62,151 nt of DNA from DATLNM01 sp035536775 (GTDB taxonomy: Bacteria > Actinomycetota > CADDZG01 > WHSQ01), in assembly GCA_035536775.1 (NCBI GenBank), contig DATLNM010000023.1, forward strand, positions 1-62,151. Direction: 5' to 3'. The notes under the pieces were generated by a model. The model searched no databases, was not told the DNA's origin, and saw only the letters and a program-made list of their open reading frames with translations. Both the position numbers and the translations under genes were made by a program. Position 1 is the first letter of the stretch, and each line of letters starts with the position of its first letter. Shown here piece after piece: positions 18,336 through 25,886 of this stretch.

Positions 18336-19083
18336 GGCTGGCGTCGATCCTACGAGCATGCTCCCGATACGCCTCGGCAGCAGGGTGTTTGGGCGCGAAC
18401 GCGAGCAGCGACTTGCCGGCTTGTGAGGCTTCCGCGAAACGGATGGACTTCTTGATCGGTGGGTCGAAGACATTGAGGTCATAGCGGCCACCGACATCGC
18501 TCAGGACCTCGCGCGCGTGGCGCGACCGTCCGTCATAGAGCGTCGGGATGACCCCATTGACGCGCAGGGATGGATTGGTGAAGTTGCGGATGTCCTCCAT
18601 CGTCTCCAGAAGCTGTCCGACCCCGCGATGGGAAAGCGCCTCGCATTGCAACGGGATGACCACTTCGTGGGCCGCCGTCAACCCGTTGATGGTGAGGATC
18701 CCCAGTGAGGGCGGGCAGTCGATGACGACATAGTCGTAGGGATCGGCGATCTCTCGCAGCGCACGTTGAAGGACGTACTCTCGCCCCGTTTTCGACAACA
18801 GGACGGCCTCGCCCCCGGCGAGGTCGATGTTGGCCGGGATGAGGTCGACCTCGCGCTCGACCATGACCTTCTCCAGCGGCAGACGTCGAGTCAGCACGTC
18901 GTTCACCGTCTCGCTAAGCGAATCGGGATCTACACCCGAAGAGAACGTGAGCGCCCCTTGCGGATCGAGATCCACGGCAAGGACGCGCTTGCCGAGCTCG
19001 CTGAGCCCGACCGCTATCGAGAGCGCGCTGGTCGTCTTGGCGACGCCGCCCTTCTGGTTGGCGAACGCGAGGACGCGCGTCAT
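18328..19083 (-). CDS. ParA/Soj-type ATPase
   Basis: 251 aa. Deviant Walker A KGGVAKTT, switch motif AVDLDPQG and Walker B VVIDCPPSLG identify a ParA/Soj-family ATPase that would dimerise on DNA in the ATP state. No ParB is nearby and the flanks are a DUF5319 protein and a zinc ribbon, so this is an orphan ParA rather than the chromosomal segregation pair next to oriC. It overlaps both neighbours and forms a three-gene operon. Confidence 0.9.
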   Translation of the reverse strand: MTRVLAFANQKGGVAKTTSALSIAVGLSELGKRVLAVDLDPQGALTFSSGVDPDSLSETVNDVLTRRLPLEKVMVEREVDLIPANIDLAGGEAVLLSKTGREYVLQRALREIADPYDYVVIDCPPSLGILTINGLTAAHEVVIPLQCEALSHRGVGQLLETMEDIRNFTNPSLRVNGVIPTLYDGRSRHAREVLSDVGGRYDLNVFDPPIKKSIRFAEASQAGKSLLAFAPKHPAAEAYREHARRIDASHE

Positions 19084-19541
19084 CGTTCGTCGCCGCCCCC
19101 GGGCGGCTGAAGTCCCTCCGGCGCGATCTTGGCGAGAAGTGCCTTCACCTCATCGACGCGCCAGCCCCGTGCGGTGAGCTCGTCGGTCAATCGTTCGGTC
19201 GTCCCGGCGGTCTCTTCGCCTTCGAAGGACTCGTAACCATCGAGGAAGCCTCGCGCGTAATCCCATGAGACGTAGTCGTTCGGGTCCGGTTCGAACGCAG
19301 GCTCATGAACGGGCGACTCACCCGCTTCGAGGAGCTGCCGGAGATTCCCGGCGAGGAGATCCCATCCGAGAAAGTGGTCCTCGTCGCAGTCGGGGCAATA
19401 GAAGACGGCACCCTTTATACCCTTGGACCCGAGGACCTCTTTGAGCACCTGGACATCGAGGAGGTCCTGCTGCAGCGCCTCGCGCTCGTCATCGTCCAAC
19501 GGCTCATCGGAGAACCCCTCGAGCGGATCATCTTCCATCAC
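19080..19541 (-). CDS. DUF5319 family acidic protein
   Basis: 153 aa, very acidic. Family-like features in order: an acidic N-terminus (DDPLEGFSDEPLDDDE), a Cys pair YCPDCDEDHFLGWDLL, then SPVHEPAFEPDPNDYVSWDYARGF. This matches DUF5319 proteins, which are widespread in actinobacteria and of unknown function. Its stop overlaps the ParA start (ATGA), so the two are likely functionally linked. A C-terminal extension of about 50 residues follows the conserved part. Confidence 0.82.
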   Translation of the reverse strand: MMEDDPLEGFSDEPLDDDEREALQQDLLDVQVLKEVLGSKGIKGAVFYCPDCDEDHFLGWDLLAGNLRQLLEAGESPVHEPAFEPDPNDYVSWDYARGFLDGYESFEGEETAGTTERLTDELTARGWRVDEVKALLAKIAPEGLQPPGGGDER

Positions 19542-19572
19542 GTCATCGTAGGCGACCCGTGCCCAGTGGCCA

Positions 19573-20640
19573 TTAGAGCGAGCCGAGGTAGATATCGGCT
19601 AGCCGGTCGCCGGCGAAGATCGCGAGGATCGTGCCGGCTACTAGGTAGGGGCCGAAGGGGACCTGATCTTTTCGTCCGGCGCCGGCGAGCAGCAGCAATA
19701 TCCCTCCTACTCCTCCCAGAAGGAAGGACATGAACATCGCTACGAGGACAAGCTTGGGCGCGGCGAGGTAGCCGAGGAACAGGCCGAGGCTTAGAGCGAG
19801 CTTTGCGTCGCCCATGCCGATCCCGCGCGGCACGAACATGTTCATGACGAACAGCAGACCGGCGAACATCGCTGCGCCGACGGCCGCGCCCGGCAGGCCC
19901 GTCGTATCGCCTTCGATGAACGCGAGAGCGATCAGCACGATCCAGAGCAGCGCGCCGGACACGCCGATCGCCAGGAACACCGCATCGCTCAACGGCGCCG
20001 CTTCTTCGGAAGGCGCTACTCCTCCCGGATGCGTTGCATCCTCAGGAGGTACGACTGCTTCGGGACGTTCTTCATCTGTGATCGAAACGGGCCTGCTGAA
20101 GACCTTCCACGGCGGCCACTCCCAGCTGAGCCCACCGACCACCAGGGCAAGGCCGGCACCGAGCAGCCCCGGCGGAGCCCAGTGACCGGCAGTGCCCGCC
20201 TCAGCCGACGCGAGTGCGAGGACGGCCGCGCCGGTCACAAACAACGGAAGAGTGACTTTGTCGGGCAGCAACTTGAAATCGAGGTCGATGACCGTGAGGA
20301 CGACGAGGGCCCAGAAGAACCCTGCGTAGGCCGCGCCTTCGAGCGTCAATCCGAAGCGGTGGGCCGCGAGGCCGAACAGGGCCGCGGTCGATGCTTCGAT
20401 GATCGGATAACGGATCGAGATCCGTTCCTTGCACTCGGCACAACGGCCGCCAAGGAGCAGATAGCCGAATAGCGGGATGTTGTGGATCGCCTTGATCTGG
20501 GCACCGCAGTTAGGACACTTGCTCCGCCCGTGCGCAAACGATTCGTTGCGCGGGATCCTGTGCGAGACGGCAGAGGCGAAACTTCCGAAGATGAGACCGA
20601 GCGGGACCGCGAAGAGAACCGACAGTGCGGCCGTGGTCAG
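19573..20640 (-). CDS. Prepilin peptidase (type IV leader peptidase), probable CTG start
   Basis: The family is clear: C-terminal peptidase half with VLTVIDLDFKLLPDK (first catalytic Asp) and GIGMGDAKLA (GxGxxD, second Asp) in membrane helices. The first canonical start (TTG 20349) would remove the first membrane helix (VPLGLIFGSFASA) and the cytosolic zinc domain, whose Cys pairs CPNCGAQIK and CAECKERIS are read in frame upstream. No ATG, GTG or TTG occurs in frame before these. A CTG at 20640 overlaps the upstream stop as CTGA and has GGAG 7 bases before it, giving 355 aa. An acidic insertion lies between the two halves. It would process and methylate prepilins; no pilin gene is in the window. 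Confidence 0.85.
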   Translation of the reverse strand: MTTAALSVLFAVPLGLIFGSFASAVSHRIPRNESFAHGRSKCPNCGAQIKAIHNIPLFGYLLLGGRCAECKERISIRYPIIEASTAALFGLAAHRFGLTLEGAAYAGFFWALVVLTVIDLDFKLLPDKVTLPLFVTGAAVLALASAEAGTAGHWAPPGLLGAGLALVVGGLSWEWPPWKVFSRPVSITDEERPEAVVPPEDATHPGGVAPSEEAAPLSDAVFLAIGVSGALLWIVLIALAFIEGDTTGLPGAAVGAAMFAGLLFVMNMFVPRGIGMGDAKLALSLGLFLGYLAAPKLVLVAMFMSFLLGGVGGILLLLAGAGRKDQVPFGPYLVAGTILAIFAGDRLADIYLGSL

Positions 20641-21008
20641 TCGGGGTCTCCGATGTGATGCCGGATCCGTGCGAGGAGGGTCTCGGTCTCGAACGGCTTC
20701 ATGATGACGTCGTCCTTCCCGATCGCGTCATCGAACTCCTGGTGGGCGTTGGCCTTACCGCTGACGACGACGATCGGGATACCCGAGGTCGATGGATGCC
20801 GCTGCATCTCGTCGAACATCCGGCCGCCGGACACGTCCGGCATCATGAGATCGAGAAGGATGAGGTCGGGCCGCTTGAATTCAGCTTTGGCGAGGCCCTC
20901 GAGCCCGTCCTTGGCTTCCATGACGTCGTAGCCCTGTTGCTCGAGGATGAACTTCTCGAGCTCGCGTACCGCGTCCTCATCTTCAACCACCAGAACCGTT
21001 TTTCCCAT
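20637..21008 (-). CDS. Single-domain response regulator
   Basis: 123-aa receiver with acidic residues at 10-12 (EDE), phospho-acceptor Asp53 in LLDLMMPD and Lys in MKPFE. There is no output domain. It is directly upstream of, and overlaps, the prepilin peptidase. A possible role in pilus or motility control is inference from that context only. Confidence 0.92.
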   Translation of the reverse strand: MGKTVLVVEDEDAVRELEKFILEQQGYDVMEAKDGLEGLAKAEFKRPDLILLDLMMPDVSGGRMFDEMQRHPSTSGIPIVVVSGKANAHQEFDDAIGKDDVIMKPFETETLLARIRHHIGDPD

Positions 21009-21036
21009 GGGTTCAACGCTATCGCACGCGCTCCAT

Positions 21037-21066
21037 CCCGGAAGTAGCGACGGGACGGGGCACTAG
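21037..21066 (-). repeat. Solitary arm of the CTAGTGC palindromic element
   Basis: On the minus strand it begins CTAGTGCCCCGTCCCG, identical over 15 bases (GGGACGGGGCACTAG on the + strand) to the right terminus of the full element at 25077-25244. The TAG is the stop codon of the FolP2-like gene. The following bases form an 8-bp hairpin (CCGTCCCG / CGGGATGG with one G-T pair) that could help end transcription. Confidence 0.75.
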
Positions 21067-21902
21067 TCCCAGAGTCCACGGAGCGGAGCGGCCGGGATCC
21101 TTCGGCCCATCACCGCTTCGACCATCTGCACGACGCGCACCGTTGCCTGTACGTCGTGGGTCCTGACGACCGCCGCACCTCTCTCTACAGCCAGTGCAGC
21201 GAGTGCGAGGGAACCCTCGAGGCGTTCCCCGGGGGGAAGGTCAAGGGTTTCCCCCACGACATCCTTGCGTGAGACCGCGACGAGGACAGGCCAACCGAGC
21301 GCGACGGTCTCGTCCAGCCTCCTCATGAGCTCGAGTGAGTGGAAGGTCGTCTTGCCGAAGTCCGGTCCTGGATCGACGATCACGGACCCATGTGGGACGC
21401 CGAGCTCGACCGCGTCTTGCGCGCGCCGATGCAATTCCTCGTTGACCTCTGCAACGACGTCCTTGTACGCGGGATGTCGCGGCCGACTCCGGATCTGACC
21501 GCCGTTGTGCATCACTACGAGCCCCGCCCCCGCAGACGCAACCGCCGCGGCTACCCCGGGGTCACCGCTGCCCACGTCGTTGATGATCGACGCCCCGGCG
21601 CCGAGCGCTCTCTCCGCGATGACGGGATGACGTGTCTCGACTGAAAGAGGAACGCGCTCATCGGCGAGACCCTCCAGGACCGGGCGCAACAGTTCCCACT
21701 CCTCGTCGGGCGACACGGCCGGACCCGGACCGGCACGGACGACCCCGATGTCGAGCAGATCCGCGCCCTCCTCGACCAGCGCCGCGGCGTGGTCGAGCGT
21801 TTCCTCGAGGTCCATACGGCCGCCGTCGTAGAACGAATCGGGCGTGCGGTTGACGATGCCCATCACCGCGCAGCGACCTTGAGGCAAGAGCCTGCCTGTC
21901 AT
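21063..21902 (-). CDS. folP2: Dihydropteroate synthase homologue, FolP2 type
   Basis: 279 aa from ATG 21902, which overlaps the upstream stop (ATGA). It shows the DHPS barrel with VNRTPDSFYDGG, NDVGSG and VDPGPDFGKTTFHS, and a C-terminus (RKDVVGETLD, GERLEGSLALAALA) like mycobacterial FolP2 (Rv1207). The second substrate loop, GGESTRPG in active DHPS, is GVVRAGPGP here, without the Ser-Thr-Arg-Pro that contacts pyrophosphate. FolP2 proteins of mycobacteria are reported not to replace FolP1. A folate role is therefore doubtful. Confidence 0.85.
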   Translation of the reverse strand: MTGRLLPQGRCAVMGIVNRTPDSFYDGGRMDLEETLDHAAALVEEGADLLDIGVVRAGPGPAVSPDEEWELLRPVLEGLADERVPLSVETRHPVIAERALGAGASIINDVGSGDPGVAAAVASAGAGLVVMHNGGQIRSRPRHPAYKDVVAEVNEELHRRAQDAVELGVPHGSVIVDPGPDFGKTTFHSLELMRRLDETVALGWPVLVAVSRKDVVGETLDLPPGERLEGSLALAALAVERGAAVVRTHDVQATVRVVQMVEAVMGRRIPAAPLRGLWD

Positions 21903-22810
21903 TCGACTATCAGAGCTGGTGTTCCCCGGGTGGCGGTGACGAGATAGATCCCGATCAGGATCGCTACGCCTCCCGGGTACACGAGTAAGCCGGGTGTCTC
22001 GGACAGCAGGACGAAGGCCAACGCGGTCGCGATAACGGGTTCGGCCATGACCGCGACGGACACCGTCGTCGCGTCGATGTCGGACAGCGCAAGGTTGATG
22101 AGCGTGTGACCGAGGAGCTGTGGGCCGGCGACGAGGGCGGCGATGACGAGCCATGTGTCACCCGGATAGCCGGAGAGCTCGGCTCCCAGCAGCAGGCAAC
22201 CGGGTATCAGGAAGATGGCCGCGGCCGCATAGGTGATAACTGCGAACTCCAGGATCCCCATCGTCGCGCGCGCCTGTTGCCCTCCGAGGAAGTATCCCCC
22301 GCCGAAGACCGCGCCCGCGATCGCGAGGAGGTTGCCCGTGAGTGATGACCCTTCAAGTCCGCCCCCGCCCACGATCGCGGCGCCACAGGTCGCCAGCAGG
22401 ATGCCGGCCCACGCGATCCGTCGCAGTCGTTCACCGAGCAAGTAGCGCGCGGCAATCGCGACAAAGACCGGGGTCGTCGAGACCAGCAGCACCGAAGCGG
22501 CGACAGTCGTGAGCTCGATGGAACTGATCCACGTGGCGAAATGAAGCGCCAGGAACAAGCCCGTCCAGACGGGGACGACCAGGTCTCTGGGGCGAAGGGA
22601 GCGAAGGCGCGGGAGGGCGAACGGCGCAAGGACGGCTGCACCCGCGGCACACCGCCAGAAGGACAACGCGAGCGGGTCCGCCCCGTGCGCGTAGCGGATC
22701 AAGATCGCCGAGACAGAAGCGGTCACCACGCCGAGAGCGAGGACCGACCCGGGCAGCCACGGCGCGACGGCTCGCAGGCTTTTCACGGAAGGTCTCGGGT
22801 CGGCCGTCAC
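21899..22810 (-). CDS. EamA/DMT-family membrane transporter
   Basis: About ten membrane helices in two EamA halves; the first includes ILIRYAHGADPLALSFWRC and the second ends with LLSETPGLLVYPGGVAILIG. Drug/metabolite exporters of this type move amino acids or small metabolites; no substrate can be named. The GTG at 22810 (303 aa) is preferred because upstream codons would run into the divergent Nudix gene. It is coupled to the FolP2-like gene. Confidence 0.9.
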   Translation of the reverse strand: MTADPRPSVKSLRAVAPWLPGSVLALGVVTASVSAILIRYAHGADPLALSFWRCAAGAAVLAPFALPRLRSLRPRDLVVPVWTGLFLALHFATWISSIELTTVAASVLLVSTTPVFVAIAARYLLGERLRRIAWAGILLATCGAAIVGGGGLEGSSLTGNLLAIAGAVFGGGYFLGGQQARATMGILEFAVITYAAAAIFLIPGCLLLGAELSGYPGDTWLVIAALVAGPQLLGHTLINLALSDIDATTVSVAVMAEPVIATALAFVLLSETPGLLVYPGGVAILIGIYLVTATRGTPALIVE

Positions 22811-22856
22811 GGTCCGCCACCCTAAGTGTGCTCGGGGGTGCGGTTTAATCCAAGAC

Positions 22857-23267
22857 ATGAGCTCGCCTGTGATCGCCGTGGGGGCCGTCGTCGTCAAGGA
22901 CGGTTCGCTTTTGATGGTCCGGCGCGCGCAGGAGCCGAGCGCGGGGCTCTGGTCCGTACCCGGGGGGCGCGTCGAGCACGGCGAGTACCTGTCCGATGCA
23001 CTGCAGCGGGAGGTGCGCGAAGAGACCGGGCTCGAGATCGAGGTGCTTCAGCTCCTCGGCATCCTCGAGGTCGTGGGTGACCCGCACTACGTCATCCTCG
23101 ATTACGTCGCGACGACGTCGTCGGAGGGGGAGCCCGTAGCCGGAACCGATGTCTCCGAGGTCCGATGGGTTCCGCTTGATGACATCGGCGCACTCGAATG
23201 CACGCCGCGCTTCGAAGAGATGCTGCGAGCGTGGGGGGTCTTGGAAGAAGAAGGGTCCGGGCCCTAG
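22857..23267 (+). CDS. Nudix hydrolase
   Basis: 136 aa with a complete Nudix box: GGRVEHGEYLSDALQREV followed by REETGLEIEV (GX5EX7REUXEEXGU). It would hydrolyse a nucleoside diphosphate linked to another moiety; the fold is closest to ADP-ribose or MutT-like enzymes, but substrate residues cannot be judged. It is transcribed divergently from the EamA gene across a 46-base spacer. Confidence 0.93.
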   Translation: MSSPVIAVGAVVVKDGSLLMVRRAQEPSAGLWSVPGGRVEHGEYLSDALQREVREETGLEIEVLQLLGILEVVGDPHYVILDYVATTSSEGEPVAGTDVSEVRWVPLDDIGALECTPRFEEMLRAWGVLEEEGSGP

Positions 23268-23271
23268 GGGC

Positions 23272-25077
23272 TCAGCATACGAACAGCACTATGAGGTCGT
23301 TCTCGCGGATCTGGGTGCCCGAGATCGGGTCGGACTCGGAGACAGTGGTGCCTCCGCCGCCACACGACTGCACGACATCGACCCGCAGATTGAGATCCGT
23401 CAACCGCGCGGTCGCCGCGTTGACGTCCATCCCGCGAACGTCGGGCATATCGAGCTCCTTGAACCTCGGCCCGGCGGAGACATAGACCTCGATCGTGCTG
23501 CCCTTGGGCGCTTGTGTTCCCTGGTCGGGAGCAACGGTGATGACGACTCCCTCGCCCACCTCGTCGGAGTAGGCGTCGAGGAGCTTGACCTCGAACCCGG
23601 CCGCCTTCAGGAGTCGCTCGGCCTTGGCTGCCCGCTCTCCGACCACCGCCGGTATCGGGACGGGGACGGGTCCGAGGCTGACGACGAGGTCGATCGTCGA
23701 GCCGAAGGGGATGGTCGCCGAATCGGGTGAATAACGGATGACGGTCCCGGCCGGCCGGCCGCTGTGTTGTTCGACGATCTTCCCGACCTCGCTGCCGCGC
23801 GCCGCGATGCGGGTGGACGCGACATCGAGCTCCAAACCCTCGAGGTCCGGAAGCGGCATATGAGGAGGCCCTCCCGCGAGGATCACGGCGATTCTGCCCT
23901 CGACGGGAGTGCCGGCTGCAGGGTGCTGCTGGAGGATCGTGCCGCGCGCGATGTCCCACGAGAACCTGCGTCCTTCGATTACAAGATCTACACCGAGCTC
24001 CTTCAGCTGCCGCTCGGCCGCGCCGCGCGACGTCCCTGTAAGAGCTGGGGCCGGCGGCGGGGAGCCGACGAACGCAGCCGCTCCGGCGACGACTGCGAGC
24101 AAGACGAATACCGCGGCTGCTCCCGCAAGCAGATGACGACGTCCGCGTCGGAGGACGCGGCGTCCCCGGTCGGTGGCGGCCGAGAGCAGCGTCGTTTCCC
24201 CCCACGCGAAGTCGACCTCCCCGGTGACGTCATCGACCAGCCCCTCGAGCTCCGAGCTCGCCCCGGCTTCGAGCTCGCCCGCCATCTCCAGCGCGGACCC
24301 ATATCGAAGCGACGGTTCGAGAGCGCAGGCGCGCAAGACGACACGGTCGAGATCTGCCCCGATGCGCGGATCGAACACCGAGGGCGCGATGGGCGGGTCG
24401 TACATCCTTGCTGTGAGGACCTCGGCCACCGTCCCCGTGCGCGCAGGCCCGCGTCCAGTCAGTAACTCGGACAGCACGGCCCCGGCGGCCCAGATGTCCG
24501 CTGCGGGTCCGACCTCGGCACCTGCCGCGCCCTCCGGCGCGAGATAGCTCAGGGTTCCAGTGACTATCCCGCCGGGGTCTGTGTGCTTGCCGGCGATGGC
24601 CGCGATACCGAAGTCTGCGACCTTCACAACCCCGTCTCTCGCGATGAGGATGTTCTCCGGTTTCACATCACGATGGACCAACCCAGCCGCGTGAGCCGTC
24701 GCCAGCGCGCGACAGACGTCCGCGATGATCCTGCGCGCCTGAGACGGTTCGACGGTTCGGCTGCGCGCCAGCAGATCGCGGAGATCACGGCCGAACACAA
24801 GTTCCATCACCATGTAGTACGAGCCTTCGTCGTAGCCCCAGTCGTGTACGGCCACGATGTGAGGGCTCGTCAGACGGGCAGCCGCCTGAGCCTCTCGTTT
24901 GAAGCGACGGACCAAAGCCTCGTCGCGCGCTAGGTCGCTGTGGAGGAGCTTGACCGCGACCGGCCGCTCTAGGAGGAGGTCTTGACCTCGGTACACATCT
25001 CCCATGCCTCCGCCGCCGATGCGTGAATTGATCCGGTAGCGACCCGACAGCAGGCGGACGTGGTCTTCGACGAGCAC
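23272..25077 (-). CDS. PASTA-domain Ser/Thr protein kinase
   Basis: 601 aa. Kinase domain (about 8-270): Gly loop IGGGGMGDVYRG, Lys in VAVKLL, catalytic HRDVKPENI, DFG and an activation loop rich in Thr/Gly ending in APE. One membrane helix (LLAGAAAVFVLLAVVAGAAAF) is followed by four PASTA repeats, the last ending in a C-terminal Cys. This is the PknB architecture that senses cell-wall fragments, but it is not beside the usual fts/pbp genes. The GTG start at 25077 lies in the terminus of a palindromic element and has GGAG 5 bases upstream. Confidence 0.93.
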   Translation of the reverse strand: MLVEDHVRLLSGRYRINSRIGGGGMGDVYRGQDLLLERPVAVKLLHSDLARDEALVRRFKREAQAAARLTSPHIVAVHDWGYDEGSYYMVMELVFGRDLRDLLARSRTVEPSQARRIIADVCRALATAHAAGLVHRDVKPENILIARDGVVKVADFGIAAIAGKHTDPGGIVTGTLSYLAPEGAAGAEVGPAADIWAAGAVLSELLTGRGPARTGTVAEVLTARMYDPPIAPSVFDPRIGADLDRVVLRACALEPSLRYGSALEMAGELEAGASSELEGLVDDVTGEVDFAWGETTLLSAATDRGRRVLRRGRRHLLAGAAAVFVLLAVVAGAAAFVGSPPPAPALTGTSRGAAERQLKELGVDLVIEGRRFSWDIARGTILQQHPAAGTPVEGRIAVILAGGPPHMPLPDLEGLELDVASTRIAARGSEVGKIVEQHSGRPAGTVIRYSPDSATIPFGSTIDLVVSLGPVPVPIPAVVGERAAKAERLLKAAGFEVKLLDAYSDEVGEGVVITVAPDQGTQAPKGSTIEVYVSAGPRFKELDMPDVRGMDVNAATARLTDLNLRVDVVQSCGGGGTTVSESDPISGTQIRENDLIVLFVC

Positions 25078-25244
25078 TAGTGCTCCGTCTCGTAAGTAGC
25101 GTCTTTGTCCAGAGCGGCCCTGCGCGAGGAGGGCAAGACGCGAGGAGTGGCGCGTACCGGGGAGTACGAGCGCGACGAGCAACGCAGCCTTCGTCGATGC
25201 AGGGGCGCTCTGGGATGGCGGTTATTTGCGGGACGGGGCACTAG
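25077..25244. repeat. Palindromic MITE-like element, copy A
   Basis: 168 bp bounded by CTAG. Left arm CTAGTGCTCCGTCTCG and right arm GGGACGGGGCACTAG are inverted repeats. The 97-nt core (25113-25209) is closed by AGCGGCCCTGC / GCAGGGGCGCT and has a central GTACCGGGGAGTAC. The left CTAG contains the GTG start of the PASTA kinase on the minus strand; the right CTAG contains the TAG stop of the lipoprotein gene. There is no internal gene. Confidence 0.8.
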
Positions 25245-25645
25245 CCGTCTCCGTGGTAGCGACGCAGGTGGTAGTCGTATCGATCGGTAAGCACAGCAAG
25301 TGAACGAGCCGCCGATTCGGCGCGTTCGAGCGCGCCTGCGGCGTCTGCCTCCGCTCCGGCGAGCGCAGACTCGAGCCTCCGCATGGCTTGTTCGAGCCGG
25401 TCGGTCGCGTCTGAGAGCTTCCGCTCGATGACTCGGAGCCGGCCTTCGTTCTCGGTCGACGATCGGCTGAGCGCGATCAGGTCTGCCTCGAGACGATCGA
25501 CCTTGAGGCGTAGTGCGTCGTCGGCGGCCGCGGGATCGGCGCCGGGCGGCCCGCAAGATGCCAGCGCCAGGGCGACGATGAGACCTGCGAGCCCACCGCG
25601 GGCGAGCTGGGATCGAGTTCCGACAGACATGAAAAACATCGTCAC
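25241..25645 (-). CDS. Small coiled-coil lipoprotein
   Basis: Signal peptide with hydrophobic core GLAGLIVALALASC ending in the lipobox LASC-G, so the Cys would be lipidated by Lgt. The mature part (about 105 aa) is a helical coiled coil (LRLKVDRLEADLIALSRSS, LEQAMRRLESALAGAEA). GTG 25645 is chosen for AGAGG 5 bases upstream; ATGs at 25639 and 25630 are alternatives. The gene lies between two palindromic elements and its TAG stop is part of copy A. An AT-rich promoter-like stretch precedes it. It reads into the PASTA kinase, so the two may be co-expressed. Function unknown. Confidence 0.75.
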   Translation of the reverse strand: MTMFFMSVGTRSQLARGGLAGLIVALALASCGPPGADPAAADDALRLKVDRLEADLIALSRSSTENEGRLRVIERKLSDATDRLEQAMRRLESALAGAEADAAGALERAESAARSLAVLTDRYDYHLRRYHGDG

Positions 25646-25696
25646 ACGAGCACCTCTAGACCCCATGGTATTCCCGATAGATCAATAATGCTCAAT

Positions 25697-25724
25697 ATAG
25701 TACAGAAGTTTACTTATCTAACAA
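25697..25724 (-). promoter_or_regulatory. Sigma-70-like promoter for the lipoprotein gene
   Basis: On the minus strand TTGTTA (25724-25719) and TACTAT (25702-25697) are separated by 16 bases, in an AT-rich island that contrasts with the GC-rich surroundings. It lies about 50 bases upstream of the lipoprotein start. It abuts the end of palindromic element B. Confidence 0.5.
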
Positions 25725-25886
25725 GTGTCCCGAGTCGTTGGTTCGTCTGCACCGAGAGCGACCCTGCGCGGCGAGGGCAAGGCGCGAGAAGCGGCCCGTA
25801 CCGGGGAGTACGGACGCGACGAGCAACGCAGGCATCGTCGATGCAGGGTCGCTCGAATGCGACGTGATCAATGGCTCGGGGCACTC
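25724..25886. repeat. Palindromic MITE-like element, copy B
   Basis: The 97-nt core (25757-25853) is the same length as in copy A and differs at about 12 positions by eye; its outer stem AGCGACCCTGC / GCAGGGTCGCT is perfect. Arms GTGTCCCGAGTCGTTGG and, inverted, GTGCCCCGAGCCATTGA are diverged from those of copy A. On the minus strand the right arm encodes the last residues (TSAPSH) and the stop of the EEP nuclease gene. Confidence 0.78.

Noticed and set aside
23264..24205. Alternative minus-strand ORF overlapping the PASTA kinase
   Set aside because: Arg/Gly-rich frame-shifted shadow of the kinase C-terminal half.
25105..25290. Short ORFs inside the palindromic elements (also 25725-25952)
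   Set aside because: Their codons simply read the structured repeat; the two copies do not preserve a protein pattern beyond DNA similarity.
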